Shown: positions 17,457-27,706, counted from the stretch's first letter. The stretch: 64,000 nt of DNA from Pseudomonadota bacterium (GCA_018830485.1 JAHJRQ010000015.1:434001-498000), one strand, 5' to 3'. Program-made: numbers and translations. The notes: generated by a model not told the origin, from the sequence alone.

Positions 17457-18854
17457 TCAGCCCAACGTCCGCCGCCGCATGCGGCCCCAGCGGGACTTGG
17501 CGCCGAACAGGCTTTGCAGCAAGCCGTACAGCCGAAACAGGACCATGAGCTGGCGGTAGCCGAAATTTTCCAGGATCGCCACCCCGAGCAGGAGCACGGT
17601 CTGCTTGCTCTTGGGGTAGATTTGGAAGGAACGCTCCTCCAAAAGCAGGGAGCTGGTGGAAAGGAGAACCCCCATGCCGATGGCCACCAGGAGGAAGGCG
17701 ACCATGGCCTCGAAGCTGAGGATGCCGATGGCGTAGGCCCAGAGCATGAAGACGTAGCCGCCGATCTCGAAGACCGGACCCCACCACTCGAAAAACATCA
17801 TGAAGGGAAAGGCGAACCAGCCGGGCATACCGCCGCGGCGGCTGAACATCAAGGGCCAGTTCAGGGAAAGGCTCTCCCCCAAGCCCCGCTGCCAGCGGAC
17901 CCGCTGATTTTTCAGGGTGGCAAGATCGATGGGCGCCTCGGTCCAGCACACCGGGTCCGGCACAAAGGTGATCCGGTAGGGGCGGCCCTCCCGGCGCAGG
18001 GTCCGGTGCAGGCGCACCACCAGCTCCATGTCTTCCCCCACCACGTCCGGCCGGTAGCCGCCGGCCCGCACCACGGTCTCCTTGTGAAAAAGACCGAAGG
18101 CCCCGGAAATGATCAGCAGCGCATTGAGCGGCACCCATCCCAACCGGCCGAAAAGGAAGGCCCGCAGATATTCCACAATCTGAAAGAGCGCCAGAAGATT
18201 GCCCGGCAGCCCGGTTCGCTGCACAACCCCGCCCTTGACCTCGCAGCCGTTGGCAAGCCGCACCGTGCCGCCGCAGGCCACGGTGCGCGGATCCTCCAAA
18301 AAGGAGCGCACCAGGAGCCGGAGGCTTTCCGGATGCAGCATGGAATCGGCGTCCACCCCGCAAAAGAGCGGATACCGCGCATCATTGATCCCCGCGTTCA
18401 GCGAATCCGCCTTGCCGCCGTTTTCCTTGTCCAGCACCCGCAGGTTCGGATGCTGGAGCGAGCGGTAGATGGCCCGAACCGGCCGGGTTGCCAGCCGTAC
18501 CCGGTAGGCTTCGGGAATTTCCTTGAGCCGGAAGGCCTGCTTGAGCACCTCCAGGGTCTCGTCGCTGGAGCCGTCATTGATGACAATGACCTCGAACTCC
18601 GAATACCTGAGCTGCAGCAGGGAGCGGACCGCATCCTCAATGGTGAGCGCCTCGTTGAAGGCAGGCACCAGGATGCTGATGGGCAGTTCCAGCTCGGTGT
18701 AGACCTGGGGCAGGCTGGTGATATCGCGGGATTCCAGGTAGTCGCCGAGGCTGAAGGAGGCCAGGAAATTCAAAAGAAGATAGCCGCTGTTCAAGAAAAA
18801 GAAGTAGGCGAAGAAAAACCATTCCGCCAAGAGGATGATCTGCTGCTGGCTCAT
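17457..18854 (-). CDS. membrane GT2 glycosyltransferase
   Basis: A 465-residue processive-type family 2 glycosyltransferase. One N-terminal TM segment (about 8-32) is followed by the GT-A catalytic domain: ILVPAFNE, VINDGSSDET, a DAD motif in CGVDADSML, a GED motif in VVGEDMELV, and QRVRW at about 320. Several TM segments follow. Enzymes of this shape (PgaC, BcsA, NodC types) polymerise nucleotide sugars and often thread the chain through the membrane. It starts inside the stop of the HEAT gene (ATGA overlap), so it is made together with the HEAT and YaiO-like proteins. The sugar is unknown. No PilZ domain is present. Confidence 0.87.
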   Translation of the reverse strand: MSQQQIILLAEWFFFAYFFFLNSGYLLLNFLASFSLGDYLESRDITSLPQVYTELELPISILVPAFNEALTIEDAVRSLLQLRYSEFEVIVINDGSSDETLEVLKQAFRLKEIPEAYRVRLATRPVRAIYRSLQHPNLRVLDKENGGKADSLNAGINDARYPLFCGVDADSMLHPESLRLLVRSFLEDPRTVACGGTVRLANGCEVKGGVVQRTGLPGNLLALFQIVEYLRAFLFGRLGWVPLNALLIISGAFGLFHKETVVRAGGYRPDVVGEDMELVVRLHRTLRREGRPYRITFVPDPVCWTEAPIDLATLKNQRVRWQRGLGESLSLNWPLMFSRRGGMPGWFAFPFMMFFEWWGPVFEIGGYVFMLWAYAIGILSFEAMVAFLLVAIGMGVLLSTSSLLLEERSFQIYPKSKQTVLLLGVAILENFGYRQLMVLFRLYGLLQSLFGAKSRWGRMRRRTLG

Positions 18855-19927
18855 GCCTGGTCCCCCTCTTCACTCAGGGTCTGCTCCAGCATGGTTCTGG
18901 CAAAGGAGTCCTCCATGTTGTCGCGGATCACCTCCAGCTCCTGGCGGGTCATGCCGGGCATTTTAAGCAGGGCTTGGGACGCCCTGTAGCGTACCCACCA
19001 CTCCTCATCGCCAAGGCGTTGCAGCAGCAAGGGAATATCCGCCCGCTGCCCGATCCGCCCCACCGCCGCCACGGCCTGCATCCGGATATGCCAGCGGTCA
19101 TGGCCGACGTATTGGCGGACCAGGGGTAATTCCTGGCCGCACTGAATCCGTTTGAGGATTCTGGAGGTGAGGCGGTCGGACCTGCTGCGCTCCAAAAGAA
19201 TACGCAGGATGCGGTTTCGCTCCTCGTTGTACATATGCTCCACATAGGGCAAAAGCTTGATGGCCCCGGAATCCGTGCTGTTCTGCAGGGCTGCAAACAG
19301 GGGGGTGGTTGCCAGCTCGGCGGTCAGCACGCCGCGGAGCAAAACCGCCACCCGGGCTTCCGGCCAGTCTTCTCGCCGGACCAGTTCGGCAAGGACCAGG
19401 GGCAGGGCGCGCTCCTGATCGATCTGGATGAGGGCGCGGGCCGACAGCAGGGAAAGCAGGCTGTTCTCGTTGGCAAGAAGCGTTTCCAGGGTGGGCCAAC
19501 TGGCCCGGTCCCGAAGATGGCCAAGAAAAACCAGGGCCACCAAGCGCTGCCGCATCCTGCCCTTCTGCAGAAGGTGCTGGGCATATACATGCAGTTTGAG
19601 CTTGCGGGCCAGGCCGTTCATTCGGGTCAGGGCCTGGCCGGACAGGCTCTCCTGAAAGGCGAGCCAGCAATTCATGAAAAGAAAAAAATCGCGGCGCTTG
19701 AGGGAGGGAAGAGCGACGTCTTTGCGATGACAGTGCGGATGCAGGGCGGTTTCCGTGAAGATCGGCTGCCAGACTCCTTCAAAGCTGGCCTGGTGGTGCT
19801 GGCCGAGATACAGCCGGATACGCAGGACAACGATCCAGAGAATCATGGCCAGGGTGATGAGACAGACAATGGCCAGCCCCACATAGGCGTGGGCAACCAG
19901 GGTTTCAGAAGTGAAGGCGAATCCCAA
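18851..19927 (-). CDS. membrane-anchored HEAT-repeat protein
   Basis: A 358-residue protein with one N-terminal TM helix (about 14-36) and a long cytoplasmic alpha-helical solenoid. The later half shows HEAT-type repeats, for example IRMQAVAAVGRIG and VRYRASQALLKM. HEAT solenoids serve as protein scaffolds. The TTG start at 19927 has a GGGGAGGAG site and overlaps the end of the YaiO-like gene by 23 bp; the 3' end overlaps the glycosyltransferase start. Its position suggests that it couples the glycosyltransferase to the response regulator or export parts. That is inference; I know of no characterised homologue. Confidence 0.72.
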   Translation of the reverse strand: MGFAFTSETLVAHAYVGLAIVCLITLAMILWIVVLRIRLYLGQHHQASFEGVWQPIFTETALHPHCHRKDVALPSLKRRDFFLFMNCWLAFQESLSGQALTRMNGLARKLKLHVYAQHLLQKGRMRQRLVALVFLGHLRDRASWPTLETLLANENSLLSLLSARALIQIDQERALPLVLAELVRREDWPEARVAVLLRGVLTAELATTPLFAALQNSTDSGAIKLLPYVEHMYNEERNRILRILLERSRSDRLTSRILKRIQCGQELPLVRQYVGHDRWHIRMQAVAAVGRIGQRADIPLLLQRLGDEEWWVRYRASQALLKMPGMTRQELEVIRDNMEDSFARTMLEQTLSEEGDQA

Positions 19928-21134
19928 GGGCTCCTCCCCAGCGGATGTACCGGTCCCCCTGCTCCTGACGCCAGAGCTCGTAGCTCAGCGCCCACCGGTC
20001 GCCCGGCAGCCAGTGCCGGCCGACAAGCCCAAGGCTGAGCACGCTGCTGCTCACAAGCTGGTTAGGGCCGGGTTCGCCGGTGTTCTCCGTTTCCTGGCCC
20101 GCAGCCGCATAGAGTCCGATTCGGCTGCGCTCGTCGTAGAAATGGCTCCACTGCAGCCGATGGCTATAGGTCTCGGAGGCCTCCTCGGCCTTGCCGAGAT
20201 AGAGGGTGTAGTCCAGACGCTGGTCGGCAAAATAGCGGCCCAGTCCGGCGTTGTAGAGATTGCTGTAGGTGGCGCTGTATTCGGAGTGCCGGGCGCCGAG
20301 GCTTGCGTCCCACTTGTCCGGGAGCTTTCGGGTCAGGCCGCCGAACAGCGAATATTTGGGGAGTATCTCGTAGCTGGGGCTGCCGCTGATTTCAAGCTGG
20401 CAGTCGTACAGGCTGCCCAGGGGCTGATAGGTACCGATGGCAACCTCTTCATCGGTGAGGGAAAACCGCTCGGTGAGCCGCGTCTTGCCGTAGAGAACCC
20501 GCCGGGGGGCATAGAGCCATTCCCCCTCCAGAGAAACGCTCTTCCATTCGGCATAGCCGTGGGTGAGATGCTCGTAGCTCAGGCCGAACTCCGCCTCGCG
20601 CCTGGGCGAAAAGCCCGTGTCCGGCGCGCGAAGCTCCTGCAGCCGGGAGCGCTGATCCTCCATGGCCTCCGGGGTAAAACGCTGTTCCGCCAGAAGCAGC
20701 AGCGCCTCGGCCTGGGCCAGGGACTCTTCGTCTCCCCGCGCCAGCAGGATCTGAATATGCAGCCGCTGCAGCTCCAGGGAGTCCGGGGCAAGGGTCAGCC
20801 CTTTCTGCGCCGCTGCCAGGGCACCATCTGTCTGCCCGCTCCAGAAAAGGGTCTGGGCTTGCCCCAGGAGATAATCGGCATTGCGGGGCTCCTGAAGCAC
20901 CAGCCCCCCGTACAGCGCAAGGGCTTGATCGTAGCGGCCTTGCCAGGCCAGGAGCCGGGCCAGGAGAAAGGCAAGCTCCGCGCTCCGCGGATTGGCCTGC
21001 AACTGGGCGCGCACCATTGTCTCGGCCGCAGCAAAGTCCTTGTGCGCCATGGCCTGGTCCACGGTTTCATAGGCATGGGCGGGAGTGGTCAGAAAACAAC
21101 CCGCCAGCAGAAGCGCGAAAAAAGGGCGGTTCAT
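19905..21134 (-). CDS. YaiO-like outer-membrane protein with TPR domain
   Basis: A 409-residue exported protein. A signal peptide (about 1-21, ending PAHA) precedes TPR-like repeats (about 22-165: DFAAAETMVRAQL, AELAFLLARLLAWQGRYDQAL, LLGQAQTLFWSGQTDGAL). A beta-barrel with many alternating aromatic strands follows, ending in LHF, the usual C-terminal phenylalanine recognised by the BAM machinery. A periplasmic TPR plus barrel is the plan used by PgaA- and BcsC-type exopolysaccharide exporters, although this barrel is smaller and YaiO-like. It overlaps both neighbours (ATGA with the response regulator; 23 bp with the HEAT gene). Confidence 0.78.
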   Translation of the reverse strand: MNRPFFALLLAGCFLTTPAHAYETVDQAMAHKDFAAAETMVRAQLQANPRSAELAFLLARLLAWQGRYDQALALYGGLVLQEPRNADYLLGQAQTLFWSGQTDGALAAAQKGLTLAPDSLELQRLHIQILLARGDEESLAQAEALLLLAEQRFTPEAMEDQRSRLQELRAPDTGFSPRREAEFGLSYEHLTHGYAEWKSVSLEGEWLYAPRRVLYGKTRLTERFSLTDEEVAIGTYQPLGSLYDCQLEISGSPSYEILPKYSLFGGLTRKLPDKWDASLGARHSEYSATYSNLYNAGLGRYFADQRLDYTLYLGKAEEASETYSHRLQWSHFYDERSRIGLYAAAGQETENTGEPGPNQLVSSSVLSLGLVGRHWLPGDRWALSYELWRQEQGDRYIRWGGALGIRLHF

Positions 21135-21514
21135 GATGCCGGCCTGAAATATCGCCGGAGCCGGGCCGCCAGCTCCATGGGCCGCAACGGCTTGACAAGA
21201 TAATCGTTCGCGCCCAAATCCAGGCCGCGGATCACATCGCTCTCCTGGGACTTGGCGGTGAGCATGATGACCGGCACTTCCTTCCAGGCAGGGATCCGGC
21301 GCATTTCAGCGAGCAACTCGAAGCCATCCACATAGGGCAGGAGAATATCGAGAATCACCGCATCCGGCACCACTTGGCCCTGGAGAAATTCCATGGCCTT
21401 GCCGCCATCCTCGACCACCAACGGCTCATATCCTTCCCGCGTGAGCATGAAGCTGATCATGCCGACGATCACGGGAGAATCCTCGATGATCAGAATTTTT
21501 GGTTTTTTCGTCAT
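21131..21514 (-). CDS. stand-alone response regulator receiver
   Basis: A 127-residue single CheY-like domain with no output domain. Visible features are ILIIEDS (acidic pocket), the phospho-acceptor Asp in VILDILLPYVDG, the Thr in VIMLTAKSQ and Lys in DYLVKPLRP. As the first gene of the four-gene operon, it presumably gates the glycan machinery by protein contact after phosphorylation. The kinase is not adjacent; the hybrid kinases at 36924 and 61378 are possible partners but nothing links them. Confidence 0.85.
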   Translation of the reverse strand: MTKKPKILIIEDSPVIVGMISFMLTREGYEPLVVEDGGKAMEFLQGQVVPDAVILDILLPYVDGFELLAEMRRIPAWKEVPVIMLTAKSQESDVIRGLDLGANDYLVKPLRPMELAARLRRYFRPAS

Positions 21515-21627
21515 AATGTTCCTTCAAAAAACTGCACATGTCCGGCACCGACATAAGGAAACCTTGCACAATTCGTCACACCGGTAAAACAGGTGTCCCG
21601 TTTTTTATACCCTCAGGAAAGTACTGT

Positions 21628-21647
21628 ATACCGGCTTTCGCCGGTAT
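21628..21647. repeat. small hairpin in the response regulator-acnB gap
   Basis: ATACCGGC-TTTC-GCCGGTAT is a perfect 8-bp stem with a 4-nt loop. Nearby 21675-21688 (TTCAAGGTTCCCGT) resembles the arms of the gatC palindromes at 1152. The rest of the 225-bp gap shows nothing else I can assign. Confidence 0.5.
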
Positions 21648-21739
21648 GGCGGAAAACATATTCGACATAATTTTTTCAAGGTTCCCGTAAGCAGAACTCA
21701 TTGGTAGCGTAACACGGAACATTCCACAAAAACAAGCGG

Positions 21740-24274
21740 CTACCAGCCCTTCTCCGCGTATCCCTCGATTTTGTGGAAGTTGAGGTAGCGGTACACCTCG
21801 TCCGCCTTGGGGGTGACCCGCTCACCGAGGATGGCGTTGTATTCCGCCGCGGTGGGGATGCGGCCCAACACGGCGCAGACCGCGGCCAGCTCGGCGGAGC
21901 CCAGGAATACCTTGGTCCCGGTGCCGATGCGGTTGTCGAAGTTGCGGGTGGAGGTGGAAAAGACCACGGCGTTGTCCCGGGTTCTCGCCTGGTTGCCCAT
22001 GCAGAGCGAACAGCCGGGGATCTCGGTGCGCGCCCCGGCGCGGCCAAGGATGCTGTACAGACCCTCGGCCTTGAGCTGCTCCTCGTCCATGCGGGTGGGC
22101 GGGGCGACCCAGAGGCGGCCCGGAACCTGGGGCTTGCCGTCGAGAATCCTGGCCAGGGCCCGGAAATGGCCGATGTTGGTCATGCAGGAACCGACAAAAA
22201 TCTCGTCGATGGCAGTGCCCGCCACCTGGGAGAGGAGCTTCACATCATCCGGGTCGTTGGGGCAAGCCAAAACCGGCTCAGTGATCGCGTTGAGATCAAT
22301 GTCAAGCACTGCCTTGTATTCGGCATCCGCATCCGGGGCCAGCAATTCGGGCGCAGCAAGCCACACCTCCATGGCCGCGATCCGGTTGCGGATGGCTGTG
22401 GCGTCCTGATAACCCTTGGTCAGCAGATTTTTTAAAAGCACCACGTTGGAGCGCAAGAACTCCGCCACCGGCTCCTTGTTGAGCCGCACGGTGCAGGCGG
22501 CGGCGGAGCGTTCGGCCGAGGCGTCGGCCAGCTCGAAGGCCTGTTCCACGGCCAGGTCGGGCAGCCCCTCGATCTCCAGCACCGTGCCGGCAAAGAGGTT
22601 CTTCTTGCCCTTCTTCTCCACGGTCAAGAGCCCTTTCTGGATGGCCACCAAGGGGATGGCGTTAACCAGATCGCGCAGGGTGATCCCGGGCTGCATGGTG
22701 CCCGTAATACGGATCAGCACCGATTCCGGCATGACCAAGGGCATGGAGCCGGTGGCCGCGGCAAAGGCAACGAGGCCGGATCCGGCCGGGAAGGAGATGC
22801 CGATGGGGAAACGGGTGTGGGAGTCGCCGCCGGTGCCAACGGTATCGGGCAAAACCATGCGGTTGAGCCAGGAATGGACCACCCCGTCGCCCGGGCGCAG
22901 GCTGATGCCGCCCCGTTCGCTGATGAAACCGGGCAGGGTCTGGTGGGTCTTCACATCCACCGGCTTGGGGTAGGCTGCGGTGTGGCAGAAGGACTGCATC
23001 ACCAAAGGAGCGGAAAATTTCAGGCAGGCGAGCTCCTTGATCTCGTCGCGGGTCATGGGGCCGGTGGTGTCCTGGGAGCCAACGGAGGTCATCCTGGGCT
23101 CGCAGTACATGCCGGGCCGCACGCCGGGAAGGTTGCAGGCCTTGCCCACCATCTTCTGGGCCAGGGTGTAGCCTTTCCCGGTATCCTTGGGCACCTCCGG
23201 CTCACGGAACAGGGTGGAAGGCGGCAGCCCCAACGCCTCGCGGGCCTTGGCAGTGAGGCCCCGGCCGATGATGAGATTGACCCTCCCGCCTGCCTGCACC
23301 TCGTCGGGCAGGGTGGCGGGGGAGAGGCTGAAGCTGGCAACCTGCTGGCCGCCCCGGCTGATGGTCCCCGCACAGGTGTTGATGGTGATGATGTCGCCGG
23401 TCTCCAGGGAGGTCACATCGCACTGGATGGGCAGCATGCCGGAGTCTTCGGCGGTATTGAAGTAGATCGGCGCGATGGTGGAGCCCATGACCACCCCGCC
23501 GGTGCGCTTGGCCGGCACATGGGGGATGTCGCGGCCCATGTGCCAGAGCATGGAGTTGACCCCGGACTTGCGGGAGGAGCCGGTGCCCACCACGTCGCCC
23601 ACATAGGCTATTGGGTGCCCCTTTTTCTTCAACTCTTCAATGACCGGAAGCGAACCGGGCAAGCGGTTGATCAGCATGGATTGGGCATGCAGCGGGATAT
23701 CCGGACGGCTCCACGCCTCGGAGGCCGGGGACAGATCGTCGGTGTTGGTCTCGCCAGCAACCTTGAACACGGTGACCGTGAGTTCCTCGGGCATGGGGGC
23801 GCGGGAGGTGAACCAGGTCGCCTCGGCCCAGTTGGTGAGTACCTGCCGGGCATGGGGATTGGACTTTGCCTTGGCAGCCACTTCGTTAAAGGAATCATAG
23901 ACCAGAAGGGTGGAGGAAAGAGCGGCCACCGCATCCGGGGCGAGGGCTGCATCATCCAGCAGGTCGATGAGCGGCTGCACATTGTAGCCGCCCAGCATGG
24001 TGCCCAGCAGTTTGACCGCCGCCTTCCTGTCGATGAGCGGCGAACCGATCCTGCCCTGCGCCACCCCGGCCAGAAATTCGGCCTTGACCTTGGAGGCTTC
24101 ATCCACCCCGGGAACCACCTGATTGGAGATGAGATCGACCAGGGTCGCTTCTGTTCCAGCGGCCGGTTTTTGCAGCAGCGCAACAAGGGCGGTGGTCTGG
24201 CCGGCGGAAAGGGGCAGGGGCGGCAAGCCAAGAGCAGCCCGCTCGGCAACATGTTTTTGATACGCTTCCAGCAT
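21740..24274 (-). CDS. acnB: bifunctional aconitate hydratase B / 2-methylisocitrate dehydratase
   Basis: An 844-residue [4Fe-4S] hydro-lyase interconverting citrate and isocitrate. It opens [22 protein letters not shown] as in AcnB and has the N-terminal HEAT-like domain specific to B-type enzymes. Cluster ligands are visible in [11 protein letters not shown] and in [13 protein letters not shown] 24274 with a GGAGG site seven bases upstream is the clear start; an open frame to 24496 upstream crosses a non-coding leader. In sulfur-cycling anaerobes the enzyme can serve a full or reverse TCA cycle; no other TCA gene is nearby. Confidence 0.96.
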   Translation of the reverse strand: MLEAYQKHVAERAALGLPPLPLSAGQTTALVALLQKPAAGTEATLVDLISNQVVPGVDEASKVKAEFLAGVAQGRIGSPLIDRKAAVKLLGTMLGGYNVQPLIDLLDDAALAPDAVAALSSTLLVYDSFNEVAAKAKSNPHARQVLTNWAEATWFTSRAPMPEELTVTVFKVAGETNTDDLSPASEAWSRPDIPLHAQSMLINRLPGSLPVIEELKKKGHPIAYVGDVVGTGSSRKSGVNSMLWHMGRDIPHVPAKRTGGVVMGSTIAPIYFNTAEDSGMLPIQCDVTSLETGDIITINTCAGTISRGGQQVASFSLSPATLPDEVQAGGRVNLIIGRGLTAKAREALGLPPSTLFREPEVPKDTGKGYTLAQKMVGKACNLPGVRPGMYCEPRMTSVGSQDTTGPMTRDEIKELACLKFSAPLVMQSFCHTAAYPKPVDVKTHQTLPGFISERGGISLRPGDGVVHSWLNRMVLPDTVGTGGDSHTRFPIGISFPAGSGLVAFAAATGSMPLVMPESVLIRITGTMQPGITLRDLVNAIPLVAIQKGLLTVEKKGKKNLFAGTVLEIEGLPDLAVEQAFELADASAERSAAACTVRLNKEPVAEFLRSNVVLLKNLLTKGYQDATAIRNRIAAMEVWLAAPELLAPDADAEYKAVLDIDLNAITEPVLACPNDPDDVKLLSQVAGTAIDEIFVGSCMTNIGHFRALARILDGKPQVPGRLWVAPPTRMDEEQLKAEGLYSILGRAGARTEIPGCSLCMGNQARTRDNAVVFSTSTRNFDNRIGTGTKVFLGSAELAAVCAVLGRIPTAAEYNAILGERVTPKADEVYRYLNFHKIEGYAEKGW

Positions 24275-24451
24275 GGGTACGACCTCCTTGCATAAATAAG
24301 AAACCGGGATGGCCCGGTGATTTTTCACAAACCAGATTCCTACCCTTGCCGGGCTGGACCTGTCAAGGAGAACCTGAGGGGCTGAGACTAGAGAAAAAGG
24401 GTCCATCCAGGAATTACGGGGAAGAAGGCGATGACCTTTCGGGTATTCTCT

Positions 24452-24843
24452 CTTTCTTCTTTTGCGTGCCCAAAAGAAGAAACAAGAAAAAGGCACCCCA
24501 GCCAGTCCTGGCCATTCGGGCTTCCCTTGCTTCTCGCCGGGAGCGGGACGCTAAAAAACTCGGGCTTCGACCTCAAACAGTTTTAGCGTTTTTCCCCGCC
24601 CCCGTCTGCGAGGCGCGGCAGGACAAATGGGGGAGAGTAAGACTCCCATTGGCACGCAGCCGAGCACCGGAGAGGCTGCCGAAAAGGGGATTTGCACTGT
24701 TTGAGCGCAGCGAGTTTGCAAAGCCCCGGCAGCATCGAGGAGTCCCCGCAGGGGATAAACTCCGGGCATCCCGCCTGCGGCGGGACAAGTGCCTGGGGGC
24801 CCTTTCTTTGGTTCGTTTCCTTGGGCACGCAAAGAAATGAACA
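24452..24843. repeat. large imperfect inverted repeat filling the acnB-ftsH gap
   Basis: The 657-bp stretch 24275-24931 has no convincing gene. Its left part contains TTGCGTGCCCAAAAGAAG followed by an AAAAAGGCACCCC tract (24452-24500). Its right part contains GGGCCCTTTCTTTGG...CTTGGGCACGCAAAG (about 24798-24835), giving an imperfect inverted repeat nearly 400 bp across. The middle holds GC-rich text such as GTTTGAGCGCAGCGAG, of a kind common in dispersed proteobacterial intergenic repeats. The several open frames across it overlap one another, are of odd composition and lack ribosome sites. Confidence 0.6.
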
Positions 24844-24931
24844 AACTGACTTCTCATAACTCCCGAACGAACAAAAAAGGCGGCAGGAGTTTCCTCCTGC
24901 CGCCGAACGCGTTAAGAACAGCAATCAATTA

Positions 24932-26704
24932 TCAACCAGCCGCCATCAACCGATCAATATCCTCGCTGCCAATGGTTTCCTTCTCCAACAAATCCTTGGC
25001 CATGGCCTCCAAAATCAGCCGGTTTTCGTTGAGCAGCCGGGTTGCCGTATCCCTGGCCTCGTTCACCAACCCGGTCACGGCCTGGTCGATGCGCACCGCG
25101 GTCTCTCCGCTGTAGGGTTGCCTGCTCCGCCCCATTTCATCGGGCCCGGCCACGTTCAACAACCCGATCTCCTTGCTCATTCCCCACTCGCAGACCATCT
25201 TCCGGGCGATGTTCGAGGCGCGTTCGATGTCGTTGCCCGCCCCGGTGGTCACGTCGCCGAAGACGATCTCTTCCGCCACTCTCCCGCCTAGAAGGATGCA
25301 GAGGTTGTTCATCAGCCAGGAACGGGCCTGCGAATGCTTCTCGTCGGTGGGCAACTGCATGGTCAGTCCCAGGGCGCGGCCCCGGGGGATGATGGTCACC
25401 TTGTGCACCGGATCGGTGCCGGGCAGCAACCGAGCGACCAGGGCATGGCCCGCCTCGTGATAGGCGGTGAGCTCTTTGTCCTTGGCGGTGAGGATCATGC
25501 TGGTGCGCTCGGCCCCCATCATCACCTTGTCCTTGGCCTTTTCCATGAGGGCCATGGAGATTTTGCCCACTTCGAAACGGGCTGCCATCAGGGCTGCCTC
25601 GTTGACCATGTTGGCCAGCTCGGCCCCGGAAAAACCGGGGGTGCCCTTGGCGATGATGGACATATCCACATCGCTGTCCAACTGGACCTTGGCGGCATGG
25701 ACCTTGAGGATCTTCTCCCTGCCCCGCACATCGGGCAGGGGCACCACGATCTGCCGGTCGAAGCGGCCGGGCCGCTTGAGGGCCGGGTCCAGTATGTCAG
25801 GCCGGTTGGTGGCCGCGATGATGATGACCCCGGCATTGGCCTCGAAGCCATCCATCTCGACGAGCAACTGGTTCAGGGTCTGCTCGCGCTCGTCGTTGCC
25901 GCCGCCGGCCCCGACCCCGCGCTGCCTGCCCACCGCGTCGATCTCATCGATGAAGATGATGCAGGGCGCTTTTTTTTTGGCCTCCTTGAATAGATCCCGC
26001 ACCCGGCTGGCGCCGACGCCTACATACATCTCGACAAAATCCGAGCCGCTGATGGAAAAAAACGGCACCTTGGCCTCCCCGGCAATGGCGCGGGCCAGCA
26101 GGGTTTTACCGGTGCCCGGCTCGCCGGAAAGGAGCACGCCCTTGGGAATCTTGGCCCCCACTCGGGTGAAGATGCCCGGATCGCGGAGAAAATCAACGAT
26201 CTCGCCCAGCTCCTCGCTGGCCTCCTCGATGCCCGCCACATCGGCAAAGGTGATCTTGGATTCCTCGCCCTCGATGAGCCGCGCCCGGCTCTTGCCGAAG
26301 GTCATCAGCCCCTTGCCGCTCCCGCCCTGCTGCTGACGCATGAAATACAGGCCCAGCCCCACCAGGACGATCATGGGCAGCCAGGAGCCGAGAATGGCCA
26401 GCAGCCAATGGGGTTCTTTTTTCTTTTCCACCTGGAGGGTTATCCCCTCCTTCATAAAGGGCTGCACCTGTTCCAGACTGTCCGGCAGCACGGTCTTGAA
26501 CCGGTTGCCCACCAGATCCTGGGCCTCTGCTACATTTTCCGTGATGGTGACCCTACTCACCTTGCCAGAATTGACGCTTTCCAGAAAATCGTTGTAGCTG
26601 ATCTGGTTGACCGGCTCGCCGGCGGGATTGAAAAGATTGATCAGCACCAGCCCCACCAGGGCGATGACCAGCCAGATGGACAGGTTTTTGTAGAATTGGT
26701 TCAA
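24932..26704 (-). CDS. ftsH: ATP-dependent zinc metalloprotease FtsH
   Basis: A 590-residue membrane AAA+ protease that degrades misassembled membrane proteins and some regulators. Two N-terminal TM helices (about 8-26 and 103-123) flank a short periplasmic domain. The AAA module has Walker A GEPGTGKT (about 195), Walker [10 protein letters not shown] and the pore/second region of homology [18 protein letters not shown]. The protease has HEAGH (about 416). It is slightly shorter than E. coli FtsH at the C-terminus. It begins at TTG 26704 with GGAGGT five bases upstream. It lies 62 bp downstream of a MerR gene, so it is probably under that regulator's control. Confidence 0.95.
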   Translation of the reverse strand: MNQFYKNLSIWLVIALVGLVLINLFNPAGEPVNQISYNDFLESVNSGKVSRVTITENVAEAQDLVGNRFKTVLPDSLEQVQPFMKEGITLQVEKKKEPHWLLAILGSWLPMIVLVGLGLYFMRQQQGGSGKGLMTFGKSRARLIEGEESKITFADVAGIEEASEELGEIVDFLRDPGIFTRVGAKIPKGVLLSGEPGTGKTLLARAIAGEAKVPFFSISGSDFVEMYVGVGASRVRDLFKEAKKKAPCIIFIDEIDAVGRQRGVGAGGGNDEREQTLNQLLVEMDGFEANAGVIIIAATNRPDILDPALKRPGRFDRQIVVPLPDVRGREKILKVHAAKVQLDSDVDMSIIAKGTPGFSGAELANMVNEAALMAARFEVGKISMALMEKAKDKVMMGAERTSMILTAKDKELTAYHEAGHALVARLLPGTDPVHKVTIIPRGRALGLTMQLPTDEKHSQARSWLMNNLCILLGGRVAEEIVFGDVTTGAGNDIERASNIARKMVCEWGMSKEIGLLNVAGPDEMGRSRQPYSGETAVRIDQAVTGLVNEARDTATRLLNENRLILEAMAKDLLEKETIGSEDIDRLMAAG

Positions 26705-26766
26705 GGCATACCTCCGGGTTGGATTTTACACTGTTGTACACGATGCAGGGCTGAGGTTGCAAGCAA

Positions 26767-27171
26767 TCAGGCGGACATGGTCCGGTCGCCGAAGGGCGGG
26801 ATTTTTTTCGGCACCAAGCCGCTGGACATGAAGGCCGTGCAGAGTTTGCGTTTTTCAAAGGGGCAGTCGGCGATGTTCCAGCAGGGCGTGTATTGCAGCA
26901 GCTTGCGGATGGCGGCCAGGCTGATTCCGTGCTCGTGGATCATGCTTCGCAGGCAGGAAACCCATTTCAGGTTGTCCAGACTGTAATAGCGCCATTTGCC
27001 GTGGCGGACCGGGGACAACAGCCCGTCGCTCTCATACATCCGCAGGGTGCGCGGGGTTATGGCCAGCATCTCGGCGGCGGCGCTGATGGTGAACACGGCC
27101 TGGTCATCGGCCAGCAAAGGATGGACAAAGACGGGCGCGGAGGTTTCAGGGGTGCGGCACGGTGCATTCAT
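26767..27171 (-). CDS. MerR-family regulator with cysteine-containing tail
   Basis: A 134-residue regulator. A winged helix domain, FTISAAAEMLAITPRTLRMYESDGLLSPVRHGKWRYYS when assembled, begins near residue 27 and resembles the HspR branch of MerR proteins. A short C-terminal part contains three cysteines (CWNIADCPFEKRKLC), a possible metal or redox site. ATG 27171 has a GGAGG site. It sits between a small membrane protein gene (12 bp upstream) and ftsH (62 bp downstream). A role in controlling ftsH under envelope or heat stress is inferred from that position. Confidence 0.82.
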   Translation of the reverse strand: MNAPCRTPETSAPVFVHPLLADDQAVFTISAAAEMLAITPRTLRMYESDGLLSPVRHGKWRYYSLDNLKWVSCLRSMIHEHGISLAAIRKLLQYTPCWNIADCPFEKRKLCTAFMSSGLVPKKIPPFGDRTMSA

Positions 27172-27183
27172 GGCGAATCCTCC

Positions 27184-27408
27184 TTAACGGGGCAATTCCA
27201 AAGGCATGGGTCCATTGATCTTCAGCGAAAAAACCGCGATGATGGCAGGCAGGGCCGCAGGTAAGCGAGCCTGCGAGACTCCGAAAGGACCCATGAGCAG
27301 GGACATGACAAAGGAGCTGACAAACCAAAAGGTTTCGGCTAGTTTGGCAGTGGTCTGGATAATGACCGGGGCTGCGGATTTTTTTTCGCTGCGAAGTGTT
27401 TGCTGCAT
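27184..27408 (-). CDS. small membrane protein, unknown
   Basis: A 74-residue protein with a polar start (MQQTLRSEKKSAAPV) and two hydrophobic stretches (about 27-42 and 49-62). The ATG at 27408 has a strong GGAGG site six bases upstream, and the stop is 12 bp ahead of the merR start, which supports a real gene at the head of the merR-ftsH operon. I do not recognise the family. It may be a substrate, adaptor or sensor for FtsH; nothing in the sequence proves this. Confidence 0.55.
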   Translation of the reverse strand: MQQTLRSEKKSAAPVIIQTTAKLAETFWFVSSFVMSLLMGPFGVSQARLPAALPAIIAVFSLKINGPMPLELPR

Positions 27409-27706
27409 GGCCGGCCTCCTGTCTCGCGTGTCCCGGGCAGCGCAGAATCATTTCGTGCACCGCTTTGCTCTCAGGTATACGCAAGGGCTATGCCAGGGAA
27501 AACGGAAGGGGCGCGAAAGAAGCAGGGTCAGTAAATTTTTTCAATAAAAACAAAGAGCTGCAACCGTATAAAAAATAATGTATAAGGAAACTTGCAATAG
27601 ATCGACGGAAATAATCGTACGCAAACGGGCTAACAATGCTTCACGATTGGACCGGGCAAGGATCATGTTGCGCCCAGAATACCCTTTACGTCTTCGCTCC
27701 TGAGCC

